Shown here in pieces: positions 1 through 12,049 of a stretch of 64,000 bases of DNA (position 1 is the stretch's first letter; the number at the start of each line of letters is the position of its first letter). The position numbers and the translations under genes are program-made. A model generated the notes under the pieces. The model did no database searches. It saw only the letters and a program-made list of their open reading frames with translations, and was not told where the DNA came from. Origin of the DNA: Paulinella micropora (taxonomy: Eukaryota > Cercozoa > Imbricatea > Euglyphida). Where the stretch lies: assembly GCA_009731375.1 (NCBI GenBank), contig BJOX01000088.1, positions 551,385 through 615,384 of the forward strand, in the 5' to 3' direction.

Positions 1-295
1 GGGGCAGGGAGGCAGCTTTTTCAGCTTTTCGAAATGCTTCCTAGTACTTCCTTTCTTGTTTGTGGCAGAGTGAGTGTAAATTGGTACGTGTGACTGAAGA
101 GTATAGACGGTAGCAACGGAAGGTGAATCGAACGTATGGAGTCGGCCCAAGCCACTTTTCGGTCATATCTCTCCCCAAATTTCTGCCATACGAAACAGTC
201 CGAAACTTTCAGTGCGAAGTCTTAGTCTTGCACCTGCCAACGTACTGCTTCGTTTACCCCCTCGAAATTACAATATATAATGTTTGTATTTAGTT

Positions 296-323
296 ATTTA
301 GTATATATATACATATATATGTA

Positions 324-395
<72 letters not shown>

Positions 396-595
396 NNNNN
401 NNNNNNNNNNNNNNNNNNNNNNNNNNNNNNNNNNNNNNNNNNNNNNNNNNNNNNNNNNNNNNNNNNNNNNNNNNNNNNNNNNNNNNNNNNNNNNNNNNNN
501 NNNNNNNNNNNNNNNNNNNNNNNNNNNNNNNNNNNNNNNNNNNNNNNNNNNNNNNNNNNNNNNNNNNNNNNNNNNNNNNNNNNNNNNNNNNNNNN

Positions 596-650
<55 letters not shown>

Positions 651-655
651 ATAAT
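296..655. repeat. (TA)n microsatellite with assembly gap
   Basis: An almost pure TA dinucleotide tract is interrupted by a run of N from 396 to 595. Open frames across it (Ile-Tyr repeats) are artefacts of the repeat. Bases 1-295 upstream hold no gene that I can support. Confidence 0.95.
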
Positions 656-673
656 ATATATAATATATATGTC

Positions 674-2121
674 ATGGCGCGCAACCGAGCTAAGCGACTC
701 TTAAAGGATCGCCGTGAATACTGGCGACGGTTCGGGTGCAAAGATAAAACCGAGCCCGATAAATACAGCGACTGTTTAAACCCGGTCGAGGAGGGGAAAC
801 CCGTCCCCGCGCCTTTCAACATGGATTATCAACACCATCGCTGCCCACCACCTGAACAACCCCTACACTGGGGCAGGAAAGAGGAATTTGTGGCATACTT
901 CCACAAAAAGTATGATATCCCGTACGTATACGGCCCGATCGACCGACCAGTATACTGTCATGGGGATAGACCGGTAAGCCAGAAAATCTACCGTCTCATC
1001 CGATAGGAATCCAAATCAGGGAAACTCAAACCTCCCCCTTCCAGCCCGCCCCAGAGTGTCAACTATGCACGCGCCAACCGATTATTGATGCAGTATCGCA
1101 CCCCGATGTAAACCATGTTACGGGGAATGGATCCTCACCTCATCCAAGGGGACGAGGCGAGCGAGGAGTACGAAAAACCCGTCCGATACGCCTTTGACCC
1201 GGCGTCACGCCAAATACACCGCATATACCCTCCGTACCAGGATATCACGGACGCAGAGCGCCGCCTACTGCTTGAATGCCCAGCGCTCAAACATACAACC
1301 AATCGCGTTCTAATCAGTTCAAACCAACGGCGGAGCCATATCGGCATATGCTCGTTGGCAATCAGGTCAACTGGGTACCGGACCCTCACTATTTTGAGGA
1401 CGAACCGGCCCACGGGGTCGTCCCTGAGGAAAGCATATCACCGCCACTTCCACCAATGCAAAATGAGCGGGGGGTATACTCTCACACCCCAGCCTACCAC
1501 TACGCGGCACATAATGAGAACCGTCTCCGAGTGACCTGCGGTGGTGTGCGTCCATTGCCCTCCAACTGCAGCTATAGCTGCGGACACAAGTGGATCCTCG
1601 ACCCCGACCTATATACATCGCCAGAGCGATGGGGACCACATATGTGTCTGGAGCACAAATCTCTTGAGAAGGAACTACCATGGCAGTACCCAGTTACTAG
1701 ACCGTGGGAAGTTCCTCAGAGCCCACCAACCTGGCCCGAAAATCCACTCCCCTACGTGGTACCCTACACACCTATTCCTGGGTATCCTACATCACTGACC
1801 ATGGAGCAGTGGGAGTTGACTCGGACCATCACAGGCTGAGCTAGCTTGTCCGATCAACAAAGGGCGTATGTGCTACGATTCTATAGCATCAAAGCGCTGC
1901 CCAAACAGCTCTTGGAACCCTACGAGCTCCAAAGGATCCGATGGTCACAATTGGACATCAGTGCCTACTACCGACTCCTGGAGAGAGCGGGCCTACCCCT
2001 CCCGGACGAGATTCAGGCATATCGGGCCTATCACCTCCGAAAGGGCCGCGATCTCCCATTCAATCTGTCGGCGGAAGGTGACGAGTTGCGCCAAATCAAG
2101 GAGACCCTTGGAGTGCCTTGA
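674..2121 (+). pseudogene. decayed hypothetical gene, possibly retroelement gag-like
   Basis: A true ATG at 674 opens a basic N-terminus (MARNRAKRLLKDRREYW). The same frame is cut by TAG at 1004-1006 and TAA at 1109-1111 and continues as coding-like sequence to about 1270. A shift then moves the signal into another frame, which runs to TGA at 1837-1839 and resumes to a final TGA at 2119-2121. The product is rich in Pro, Tyr, His and Trp, with a Cys/His cluster around 1540-1650. I do not recognise the family. Its position among retroelement fragments suggests a structural (gag-like) protein, but this is inference. All three stop types occur, which fits plain decay. Confidence 0.4.
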
Positions 2122-2819
2122 GGAGAGTGCCCAATAACCGTCCACTACCCCCTGCCTATCAGATAGTGGCGTCATATATATTTCACACTCGCCTCCTTAC
2201 CATAGGCGGAGCTACTATCGCCCCCAGCCACCTGCAATCCCCGACCGATTTCAGGGAGTGGCAAAGCTACGACAAAGACATTATCTCCGTTTTCAACAAG
2301 AACACATGGCGGTATAGCTCATAGCCATTCGCTATCGCCTGTTCCGAAACTGCCATGGATACCTACTCAATATCTTGCTTGACCGCGAACAAGCCCGCCC
2401 AACCGACCCTCAACGCCTCCAATCCTGGGCGGAGAGGTGGGCTCGAAACTTCCGTTATCACGCTCGTCCAGAGTGGGACAGCGCGGTGCAAGACGAAGAG
2501 TTCAGATGGCACAGAGCTACAAAGCCATTGGACTATATACCACTTTCGACACTGTTACCCACGGTGGAAGCAAGTGTACAAATATAAACTCGGGGACATA
2601 ATGCAAAGACTATACCCTGAGTACGACCAACCCCGGTCGTCGATCCGACCGTTCGATCTATCTGATGACGAACTGCAAATGATCCGCATCCAACTCGATC
2701 ACGAGCGCGACGATCCACCCTCCGACCAACCAGAGGGGCGGTACCGCTCACCCTCCCAGTCCAGCACAGAGGACGATTTCGTCCGATACCTGGAGGAAGA
2801 CGAGAGAGATGTGTTTTGA
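2118..2819 (+). pseudogene. further decayed hypothetical frames
   Basis: Three short overlapping plus-strand frames (2118-2324, 2375-2587, about 2560-2819) follow directly on the preceding broken gene. The last is acidic and ends in TGA at 2817-2819. They share the charged, Tyr/Arg/Asp-rich composition of the upstream frames and probably belong to the same decayed locus. No domain is recognised. Confidence 0.3.
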
Positions 2820-4034
2820 GACCCTCCAATAGGGGTTGTATACCTTCCTAGACACTTCCAAAAATAACTTCAAGCTTGTATCTATCTATACAAAAAGTCC
2901 ACCGAGGACAACAAAAACGAAACAAACATCTAGACTGGCAAAGCGCCCGTTCATTCCAACAAATGGACGACCGTCAGGCTACGGGCAAGTTTGTTATCCA
3001 TATATAGCTAACAAATTCGTTCATAGGTGGATTCCTATTCAGGCCCGATTGCCTTCTGTATAATAAGGGGATCCGTAACGCGCTGAGGGTATATATCCGC
3101 AATCTGTCCGCTAAAGGCTAGATTGTGCTTGTATACTTTTCTCCACCCCAGCAAGGGATCCGGGACGCAACTTTGAGAATACATTCATCCCAGCCAACCG
3201 CCAATAGGTCAGCTTGGGTGATGGTATTTTTACGTCCTGGCCCCGACTAACCTCCGCCCCATCCAGGGAGCCCATGGAGCGACCGACATGCCATGTCTAC
3301 GAGCATACTGCATCTCCACTGCAATCTTATTTTTCTCCCAGCCAGGGAACCCGACCGATTCGGGAGAGCCAGAACAAAAGAAGTTACTCCTCACATTCGG
3401 ATGACAATGCATCAAGGAAGTGTAGAGCGAAATACAAAATTCAAATTTGATATTAAATTCGAAATCAAATTCGAATTTCACATATGTTCCGAAATCTAAA
3501 TCATTCGGAGTAATGCCTACAGTTACGTTTCCTTCCTTCAATCGCCTATCTGATTCCTAGAAGGAAGAGAAGCCATCAACGTCGAGCCAAACCTCGACAG
3601 CCCACATATTCCTACCGCTCACATTTACCTCTCTACTCCTAATCAATAGGGGTTATCGGTATAAACCGGGGAGTGGGGATTGTAGGCGTAGATAGGTAAA
3701 TATGTGCTACTTTATTAATACCCCGTGTCGGTCCAGACACAATAAGAGATTGTTCCTATTAATAACACTCTTAACAGGATGATGATAATATTACTAAAAA
3801 GGTCCGTTACCCTTTTTAGGTCAGAATATATTATCGTTAGACCGGACAACGGGAACTGGCTGGTGTTTGCCTGGGTTGTTTTTGGGCTTCGCTAGTCTCC
3901 CACATTTTCCCACCATCTTTGATCTTTTATTTATATAAGTGAAGAAGATTGGGTTACTGGCGAAGTTATTGAATTTGGTTGAGTAAAATGATAGGCATCA
4001 ATAAATATGTTCTTTTGACATCGAACCGGCAAAA
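2820..4034. other. AT-rich intergenic stretch, no supported gene
   Basis: About 1.2 kb of AT-rich sequence with only short chance frames. Around 3435-3485 there is a cluster of near-palindromic AATTCRAATTT-type words. Nothing else is supported. Confidence 0.7.
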
Positions 4035-4209
4035 ACTTTGCAATCAAAGTCTGCAAACAAGTAGAAACCTTCGTAAATAAACGGAGTGACCTCTTAGCTA
4101 TTTACTGGTATTTCACCTACTCTCTGGAGTTATGACTTATTGCAGCCATAGAGACTTTTAATAAGAGTTCGTTGTGTATTTATCCCTTGTGGTTGTATCC
4201 AAACTCACA
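4035..4209 (+). repeat. 175-bp direct repeat, copy 1
   Basis: This stretch, starting ACTTTGCAATCAAAGTCTGC, recurs at 4507-4681 with a small number of substitutions and the same length. The two copies are about 300 bp apart. They could be solo-LTR-like or part of a non-autonomous element; no terminal motifs decide this. Confidence 0.85.
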
Positions 4210-4506
4210 CTTCAAACGATTAAATCAAAAGTTTTTATGACAATTACCATTTTCCCACTCTCTATTACCTTTTCCCGAAAAACGCACGTTACGGTAAATT
4301 TGTTGACACGCAGTCAAAAGAACGGAAAATAATATTTGCCGCACAATCCATGCATTTTACATCATGACTGTGAAAGACTTTTTCCAAAAGCAAATCTCGG
4401 ACACTTGAACCCACAACTTTGACCTTCAAGTGGCAGCCTACACCTGCATTTTCAAGTGTCACGTGATACCAACTCACAATCTACGTTCAAGTTCAACTGC
4501 GATCGT

Positions 4507-4681
4507 ACTTTGCAACCAAAGTCTGCAAACAAGTAGAAATCTACGTAAATAAACGAAGTGACCTCTCAGCTATGTACTGGTATTTCACCTACTCTCAGGA
4601 GTTAGGGCTTTTTGCAGCCATAGAGACTTTTAATAAGAGTTCGTTGTGTATTTATCCCTTGGGGTTGTATCCAAACTCACA
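4507..4681 (+). repeat. 175-bp direct repeat, copy 2
   Basis: Second copy of the repeat at 4035-4209, in the same orientation. Its right end passes straight into the (TG)n block, so the microsatellite may have grown from the end of this element. Confidence 0.85.
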
Positions 4682-4709
4682 GTGTGTGTGTGTGTGTGTG
4701 TGTGTCTGT

Positions 4710-4742
<33 letters not shown>

Positions 4743-4864
4743 CATCACTGCGTGTACATGTGTGTGTCTGTGTGTGTGTGTGCACGTGTGTGTGTGTGTG
4801 TGTGTGTGTGCGTGTGTGTGTGTGTGTGTGTTGTGTGTGTGTGTGTGTACATATCATGTGTGTA

Positions 4865-4895
<31 letters not shown>

Positions 4896-5238
4896 GTGTT
4901 TATGTGTGTTTGTGGTATGTGGGCGGTTGGGTGCGTGGATGGGCAGATAGGTGGATGGGTGGATGGCCGGATGGAACGGTACCGGTGGATGGGTGGATGG
5001 GTGGGTGGATTGTTCACGGCCACGGGATAGATAGGTGGATGGTTGGATAGGTGGATGTGTAAATATAGATAGTTAGATGGGTAACGATGATGGGTGGATG
5101 GGTGGATGGGTGGATGGATACGGTGGATTGACGGATTGATGGATTGATAGATGGATGTCGATGGGTGATCACACTGCCTGATTGTGTGTTGTACATGTGT
5201 GTGTGTGTGAGTGTGAGTGTGTGTGTGTGTGAGTGAGT

Positions 5239-5330
<92 letters not shown>

Positions 5331-5558
5331 GAGAGAGTCTTGTGTGAGCTTGTATTTATGTGTGTGTGTGCGTGTCTGTCTGTGTGTGTGTGTGTGTATG
5401 TGTGTGTGTATGTGTGTGTGCACGTGTGTGTGTGTGTGTTGTGTGTGTGTATTATTGTATGTGTTTATGTTCTGTGTGTGTTTATGTATATATATATACA
5501 TGTATATATATATGTATATATATATAAATATATGTATATATATATATATATTTATGTG

Positions 5559-5592
<34 letters not shown>

Positions 5593-6030
5593 AGGACTGA
5601 GTGTGTGTGTGTGAGTGTGTGCATGTACATGTGTGTGTGTGTGTGCACGTGTACATGCGGATACACCCACACACACACACACGTGCACACAGTGTGTGTG
5701 TGTTTGTGTGTTTGTGTGTGTGTGTGAGAGAGAGGACTGAGTGTGTGTGTGAGTGTGTATGTACATGTGTGTGTGTGTGTGCACGTGTGTGTGTGTCTGT
5801 GTGTGTGCACGTGTGTGTGTGTGTGTGTGTATACGCATGTACATGTGTATATATGTGTGAGTGTGCATGTACATGTGTGTGTGTGTGTGTGTGTACGCAT
5901 GTACATGTGTATATATGTGTGAGTGTGCATGTACAAGTGTGTGTGTGTGTGTGTGTGTGTGTTTTGTGTGCTACTGTTCGAGTGTCTCATGTGTGTCTGT
6001 GTGTAAGTGTGTGTGTGTGTGTGTGCGTGT
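4682..6030. repeat. compound microsatellite/minisatellite block
   Basis: About 1.35 kb of simple sequence: (TG)n at 4682-4915, a GGAT/GGTG-type minisatellite at about 4920-5160, (GA)n at about 5240-5307 followed by a short (CAGA)n run, then mixed (TG)n/(TA)n with recurring GTACATG words to about 6030. Long open frames here are repeat artefacts. Blocks of this kind are typical of nuclear eukaryotic DNA, not of viral genomes. Confidence 0.95.
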
Positions 6031-6348
6031 GTAATTTTATATGCATGAAGATGTGGAATGATAATTATGAAAATGCGATGCAAACGCGATGGGGAAAACA
6101 GGATGGAGCAAACATGATGGGCGCGTTCTATTATTTTTGTAATTATACTTAAGTTTATTTATAATATAAATTCATATACTAATCATAACATGGCTGGTAC
6201 CAGTATGTATACATATGAATATTAAGCACTTTTAATATCAATATTTGATAGTGGAAATTTATAATTATCAAAGTACTTCAAATAAATATTTAATAAATAA
6301 ACTGATAAACTACGGTGCTAAACGACGGGGCAAACGCGATGGGGCATT

Positions 6349-6352
6349 CTAG

Positions 6353-6410
<58 letters not shown>

Positions 6411-6987
6411 CTTCAGCATCACTGTCCTCACCCGACTCGTAATCGGTGTCGGATTGATCGAACTCGTCCGGTACGCGCCATGGTTCCGGGTCAACCCATG
6501 GTTGTTGAAGGATACCCTCTGGGTCCACATCCTCATTCGTCGGAGGTGAGGAAGGTGTGCGCGCAACACTAGCCGGCGTTGCGGCTCCCTCCGGGCTCAT
6601 GTGGGTAGGCTCGGTGTTCGAGTGATCGGAAAGAGTGCTGAGTGGGGTTCTAGGTGAAGTGGGGCTCGGTCGGGGTTGGGCGGGTCCCTCCGGAATGGTT
6701 CCGGCCCCCTTGGAATCCGAGTGTGCTGTTTTGTGTCGTTTGTGTGGTGGGGTGGCGAACCTGGGGCTCTCCGACATAGGTAAATCGGACCCAGACGGTT
6801 GTTTGGCCTCCGGCGGCGCCCCTGCTATCGGCTGGCCTTCTTGCCTCTGGTCCGATGCTTTCCCCTTGTCGACCGCGATGACTTGCATTGACAAGTGTAC
6901 CACCGCGATAACACACACCGACGCCACGCACGCTAATAGGAACGCTAGGTACTGCTCCAGCGCTGTTTGCATGCCTATAGGTGGCAT
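6349..6987 (-). CDS. hypothetical protein with one N-terminal membrane segment
   Basis: The first ATG on this strand is at 6987. A hydrophobic segment (core LAFLLACVASVCVIAVV, residues about 12-28) is followed by a hydrophilic tail rich in Pro, Ser and acidic residues. The frame runs into the (TA)n tract, so the real C-terminus is uncertain. It lies downstream of, and on the same strand as, the decayed integrase region, so it may be a late ORF of that element or an unrelated host gene. No family recognised. Confidence 0.35.
6356..6412. repeat. (TA)n microsatellite
   Basis: A TA dinucleotide tract. The 6031-6355 stretch to its left is AT-rich and holds no gene that I can support. Confidence 0.9.
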
Positions 6988-7817
6988 AAGGGCTTGATTG
7001 TCAGTATGTCTGTGAGCCAAAATTATGAGCAAGGCAAGTGTGTTTGCTATGAATTATGGGATGTTTGTCGTCTTTGCACACTTGCTTACTTATGTACATG
7101 TCAACAGGGGGATTTGGGTGCGACGTGAGCCCTTGGATCCCTTCGCCTGTCCGTACTTCATGCCTCGGGATTATATATGAATCGGGCTGTCTAGGAATAG
7201 GGACACTTAAGTGTATGACTGAAGTATATATGCTTATGGCTCTTGGTGTTTTTCAACCTTCCACCCAAACAACAAGATCGGGAGGATGTGACATAAATGA
7301 TGTAACATTCTGTGGGGAATAATTTATCACGCCCTACACATGCCAGAGCCGCGGGAGGCGGGCTAGCAACTTGGGAGGAGGCAAGTGTGATGTGCAATGG
7401 CCAGGTTGAGCTAGCCAGAAATTATTCCGACCCATGGTGGTAACACCAGCTACCGACCCGTCAAGATACCTTCAGGGCCGTCGCACCCCACGGCGGGCGG
7501 GGCAGGGTCACTTTTCCCGTTTGTTACATCATGTTGGGTCCAATCCCCTCTTTCCCGTAGAAGAGCGGACTTAGGTAGTATTTTAAACAAGACAGAGGTA
7601 TCTTCGGGTGTGTCCCTAGTATGGCAGTGGCTAGGTTTCCGCTCGGTGCGGTTGGGCCCGGTACCCCTATACTACCCGTGTGTGGCTATGCGTTTCATCG
7701 ATCATCACCTCGACTACTTTCGAGCCCGTTTGGATTTAGCAGCTTGGCCTAGTCTGCCGGGTTTGAATTTCCCCGGTGCTGACGCCCCTATGAGACCAGT
7801 AGAGATGCCTTCGGCGG

Positions 7818-9758
7818 CTATCTCGTCCCATACCCGTATTGGGATTCGGCCATGTTGGAGGTCGAATGGTAATCTAGCACCATGCGCGGCCATACTTGGA
7901 TCTGCCAGGGCTTGTATCCGGGCGATTTATCGGTAATGCCCTTCCAAAACGTCTCAACGTTTTTCCCGTCCCAATACACCGGGTAGAAGACTCGGGATTC
8001 AGGATCGTCGAGGTCTTGGTGTGACCGATAGAACTGTAGGATGGGCGGTTCGGCCGAGGTCGCTTTGTTCGCCCTGGCGGCGCGGACCTTCGGTTCCCAT
8101 TCCTTGAATTTCATTAGGAAGTAGTCGTTTAGGCAATCGTCGCCTACGTGGGCCGTCGGTGGATGGAGGATATATACCTTACCCACGTGCCAGTGGATGG
8201 CCTTAACGTCTTCGCCTTTCTTCAGCTTGGACTCACCCGGTGGGCGCTGAGGGGCGATGTCCGCTTTTTCCTCCTGTTCGGTCTGCGGATGGATATCCGG
8301 CCGCGGAGCTATGACTGCCGGGGAGGATTCGTCATTTTGGTCGACGTCCATACCCTCTTGGCTTGGCGCTGATGCTGCGTTATTCTCCGCGACCGGGATC
8401 GGCTGATCGGGATTAGCCTTCGCCTCGGCCGTCTTGTCACAGCGCTTAGGCGGGGCACGCAAGCTTACGTTCAGCTTTTGGATAGCATCCGCTATTGTCT
8501 CGTTTCGGTCGAGCATGGGGTTAAAGCGCATTAAGCGTCGGACATGGACTACTAGTGTCTTGCCTTTACCCTGTATGCGGTAGGTCAGAGCCCCTACTTG
8601 TTCCAACAGTCCCTGCCACATAGGGAAGAGCTTCACACTGACCAAGTTGGGGACCTGCGGGACGTATAGGAATACTAGGTCCGCCGCATGGTACCCGATT
8701 CATACTTGATCTTGGATGGTGTGTTCTGGTTTTGGCGACTGGCCTCTTCAGCCTCTCGGGCCTTGGCCACATAATGTCGAACTTCCGCCATCACCCTTAG
8801 GCGACATGCGAAGAGCTCTTCGTGTTCTAGGAATCCGCCTTCCGAGCGGTGCGGGAGCACCATATCTTCCGGAATACGTAAATGGCGGCCGTACACGAGC
8901 AAGTTTGGGGAGGCGCCAGTGGTCTTCCCACCCAACGCCTTCGAGCCCTTGTTGTTCATGGAGAACACAAAGGACGGAAGTGCCTTATGCCAGATGTGTT
9001 GGTTATCACGGCAGTATTGTTGAAGGGCGGCTTTGAGTGGCCTATGGACCCTTTCTATCGTTGCTCTCTGGCGAGTATGCCGTAACATACTTCCATTTGA
9101 ATCCCCACGCCGCAGACAGCTGTGCTGAGAGCTCATTGGTGAACTCTGAGCCCCTATCGCTGTATACGTTCTTGGGTACTCCCGTGTACCGAAAGACGTG
9201 ATCGATCAAGGCCTCGCATGTCGATGCTGCGTCCTTCTCCTTGACCGGAGCCGCGAACACGTAGTTCGAAAAGCGGTCGATGGCGGTCAGGATGTACCGG
9301 TAGTTATGCTGTTCTGCTCGTGGTAGTGAGCCCACGAAGTCTATGTGTAAGGTCTCAAAGAGGTCTTCTGTCAGCTAAGCCTTGTATTCGCCATACAGGC
9401 CCCTCTGAGAGTTTGGGTGCGGAGATTTGATTTGCTTGCAGTGTTCACACGTATCCACCGTTTCGGATATGGCCTTTTGCATGCCATGCCACCAAAATTT
9501 TCGTGAAATGAACCACGACATTTTGTCCCTTCCTAGGTGGGAGTTTAAGGCGGAGCGATGGGTAGCGGTTAAGATCGCCTTTCGAAGCTGTGGAGGGACC
9601 CACAGCGTCCATTTGGACGGCGTCTTTTCCCACTTGCCTCCGGACCCCTTGTACCATAGGAGGTCATCGTGCCATGCCATGGTCTTTTTCTGGAGGTGGA
9701 TCTCCCTTGTCTCGGGATGCTTTTGGGCATCCATGGCGTGAGATATAAAGGGCCCCAT
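7818..9758 (-). pseudogene. decayed Ty3/gypsy-type integrase (pol C-terminal part)
   Basis: Read right to left, the pieces form a retroelement integrase in domain order. At 9375-9758 there is an H2C2 zinc-binding domain with its His pair before a CEHC pair. At 8675-9335 lies the integrase core, with TAIDRFSNYVFAAPV around the first catalytic Asp, then SDRGSEF with the second Asp, and a downstream ERVHRPLKAAL segment in a neighbouring frame. At 7818-8645 a C-terminal part has the RLMRF-type end typical of these proteins and then an acidic/proline-rich extension. The domains lie in different frames and are separated by stops and shifts. Reverse transcriptase and RNase H are absent to the right, where a 10-N gap begins. 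The element is therefore truncated and inactive. Assignment to Ty3/gypsy rests on the zinc and core motifs. Confidence 0.75.
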
Positions 9759-9779
9759 TCCTTCGAATCCCTGGCTAAC

Positions 9780-9789
9780 NNNNNNNNNN
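9780..9789. other. assembly gap of 10 N
   Basis: A fixed-length gap within the retroelement region. Similar CCCTGRCTAAC-type words lie on both sides, as expected where two contig ends overlap but were not merged. Confidence 0.9.
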
Positions 9790-9833
9790 AATCCCTGACT
9801 AACTGACTAAAAACCGCAGGGCTGGCCAAGGTC

Positions 9834-10514
9834 ATGTCCATATCATCCAGCTGTAGGGCGCTGGAGACAGGCCCGCTCGGATATATCCGGGGTGCCAACG
9901 ACGAACGGAGCGCGATCGTAGGACGTGTCCCGTTGACAGTCGAATTCCCGTCCGGGATGTCTTATACCGTTCATGTCTTGGTCGTCCCGGCCTTCCCAGG
10001 CACTATCGTTTTGGGCAAACCCGATCTCAAAATGATGGATGCGCAGCTTATGCTGGGACAGGATGTCATCAAATATGGAAGTGGACGACATGAGTCTGAA
10101 TTCCCGATCCTAAAATCGGAAACGGACCTCCCACGACGGCATCCATATGGCGGTAGGGCTCATGTCACACTGATACCACCGGCCCCTCCATTACCCTATG
10201 ATGGACACCTCGCCGAGCAACCTCGTCTTACCCCACAGGGTACGGCATGGGTGTACGCCAATGTATACATCTCAGAGCCGGAAGACAAGCCACCCAACCC
10301 ATGGGCCTACATCTCCACGTCCGCGGAAGTGAAGACCGCATGTGCGAAGTGTCCCATTGGACAAGCAGTAGCTTTGCTGCCGAGTTTTACCTCCGACAAG
10401 ATCGAAAGAGCCAAGCGGGCCGATGTCCTGCTTAGAGCAATGAGATCACGGGTAGCACGCTTGAGAACCATCAGGCCAAACCGGGCCAAGCGTTTGATGT
10501 GTGGACTTTTGTGA
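9834..10514 (+). pseudogene. retropepsin-like fragment with C-terminal extension
   Basis: An ATG-started 226-residue frame. Its first ~90 residues resemble the C-terminal half of a retroviral-type aspartic protease: a beta-rich VPLTVEFPSGMSYTVHVLVV stretch followed by PGTIVLGKPDLK. The catalytic Asp-Thr/Ser-Gly triad is not visible and would lie in or left of the gap at 9780-9789. The rest is basic and unrecognised. Its strand is opposite to the nearby integrase, so it belongs to another element copy or to a rearranged one. Confidence 0.5.
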
Positions 10515-10569
10515 CCGGCGGCAGCTGGTCCAACCGCCGTCAATCGTAGTCTAGCTCGTCCAGGGGCCC

Positions 10570-11511
10570 CAATAGCTCCTCGAGCTCCTCTAGCTCGTCG
10601 TACACCCCTCCACCGCCCTCACTTCCATTTGTGGGGGCGACCAACTCGGCAAACGCGGCCACCGGCACGTTCAACTCGATGCCTCCGGCTGGCGGGACGG
10701 CACTCCCATATCTGCCTCCCCCACCGCCAATGCCTCCTCCACCGCCCATGCCCTACCAGTATTACCCTTCCTCTGGGTTCGCATCTCCGCCACCGTTGTC
10801 ACCGCCCCCGGTTCCGTACCCTCCTACACGGGGCGGGCCCACATCCGAGGGTAAGTCGGCCAAGAGAAAACTCGGTGACAGCGGCGTGGTCAAACCGCTA
10901 TCTCACCTCCCACCGATCCCGGGCCCATACAATTGCCCGTTTGGCCTTTTTAACGAGACTATTGCGGGACCGTGGCACAAAAGCCCAGGTGCGGAGTGCT
11001 GTGATTATATGATGCATGCGGTCATCGTCAACCCGCTTGATGACAACCGACTGTGGGTCGCCCCGTGCCAATGGTCGAATTCTTGTCAATACCAACACCC
11101 ACGCCAGGGTCAAGAACGGGTGGAACCAATAAAATGGTATATCCACCGTTGGTACGTGGGGCGATCCAAGGTTAAGAGGGATGGCAAATGGGCCCTCAAC
11201 CCTAAGGACAACCACACCGAAGGCATCCGAATTCCCGACGTCCATCCCGATGGGACGACGTACTTCTTGCCGCCCGGGCAAGACCCGCCCTGGCTGGCCC
11301 AGTACTCAACCGAGGCCAAAGCTCGGGTGGAAAGGTACCGAAGCCAGGGCAGGAAGTACGACGAAGTGGCATGCTATATGCCCGGGAAAGAACACCTGAT
11401 CGGTACCTTACATACACATACACACCCTCTCAGACCTCAGATGCCCCTATGCTCCATGCAGGCGTCAAAAAGGCGAAGACGGGAAACAAGAAACCCAAGA
11501 ACAAATAACCG
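10570..11511 (+). CDS. proline-rich hypothetical protein, possible 38-nt intron
   Basis: The frame opens after a TAG near 10548 with a Ser-rich run, then a long Pro-rich segment with PPPPPMP repeats (about 10680-10840), a basic KSAKRKL motif, and a compact Trp/Cys/His-rich domain to about 11400. No ATG is obvious before the Ser run, so the start is unsure. At 11402-11439 a GT...AG stretch of 38 nt (GTACCT...CCTCAG) could be removed. Doing so places a lysine-rich tail in frame and ends at TAA near 11509. Without splicing the frame runs on to 11845 in less coding-like sequence. Family not recognised; probably a host or retroelement gene. Confidence 0.4.
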
Positions 11512-11898
11512 TGGGCCGCCCAATGCGTCCACACCCGAGTCAACGACACGTGGTGCTTCGCGGCGGCCGCGAACTGCTTGGCGGCGGCCGCGAACGAAGA
11601 CTACGCCGGCTTTGCGCGCGCTGGTTGTCAAAAGCAAGTGCAGGAGTGGGCCCGCCCGGCGCGTGCCCGGGCGGGGGGGGCTCCCGCCGCTCAGCCGGCC
11701 AGTGTGGCCGAGGCCAGAGCAAAGGCAGGCCCCGCCGATCGAGGGTCGGGGATCGTGGGGCACCAGCTGTTTTTGCTGCTGCAGCGGAGCGTCGTCGACT
11801 ATGTCACGCACTCGGCGCGCCGGGAAGACAACGTTCAATACGTAGGACAGTGTGTGCGTCAGGGCTATTTCGGCGAAATGAGTCGAGTCTACATCTAA
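11512..11898 (+). CDS. short hypothetical frame without ATG
   Basis: An open, GC-rich, Ala-rich frame ends at TAA 11896-11898 with a plausible amphipathic C-terminus. It has no ATG and begins just after the stop of the preceding gene. It may be a decayed continuation of that gene or a chance frame in GC-rich DNA at the left edge of the viral segment. Confidence 0.2.
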   Translation, partial: WAAQCVHTRVNDTWCFAAAANCLAAAANEDYAGFARAGCQKQVQEWARPARARAGGAPAAQPASVAEARAKAGPADRGSGIVGHQLFLLLQRSVVDYVTHSARREDNVQYVGQCVRQGYFGEMSRVYI

Positions 11899-12049
11899 AC
11901 GGGGAGGGGGGGGTTGTATTTTAATTAAATTTTGGCGGGAGAGCCAACCACCGACTTGTAATTGGGCAGGCAGGCGGCCTCAAGGGCCGGGTTTAATGTT
12001 TATGCTGCTGGTACTGCAATTTTTCCGTTTTTCAGTAGGTAGGCTACGT

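Noticed and set aside
4682-6030. CRISPR-like array in the repeat block
   Set aside because: The repeats are 2-4 bp simple sequence without unique, evenly sized spacers, and the context is eukaryotic.
4572-6152. Long open frames on both strands across the (TG)n/(CA)n block
   Set aside because: They encode only Cys-Val or Thr-His repeats dictated by the microsatellite and have no coding character.
9760-9800. tRNA gene suggested by a TTCGAATCCC word
   Set aside because: No acceptor or anticodon stem can be folded around it, and it lies at a contig-join gap inside a retroelement.
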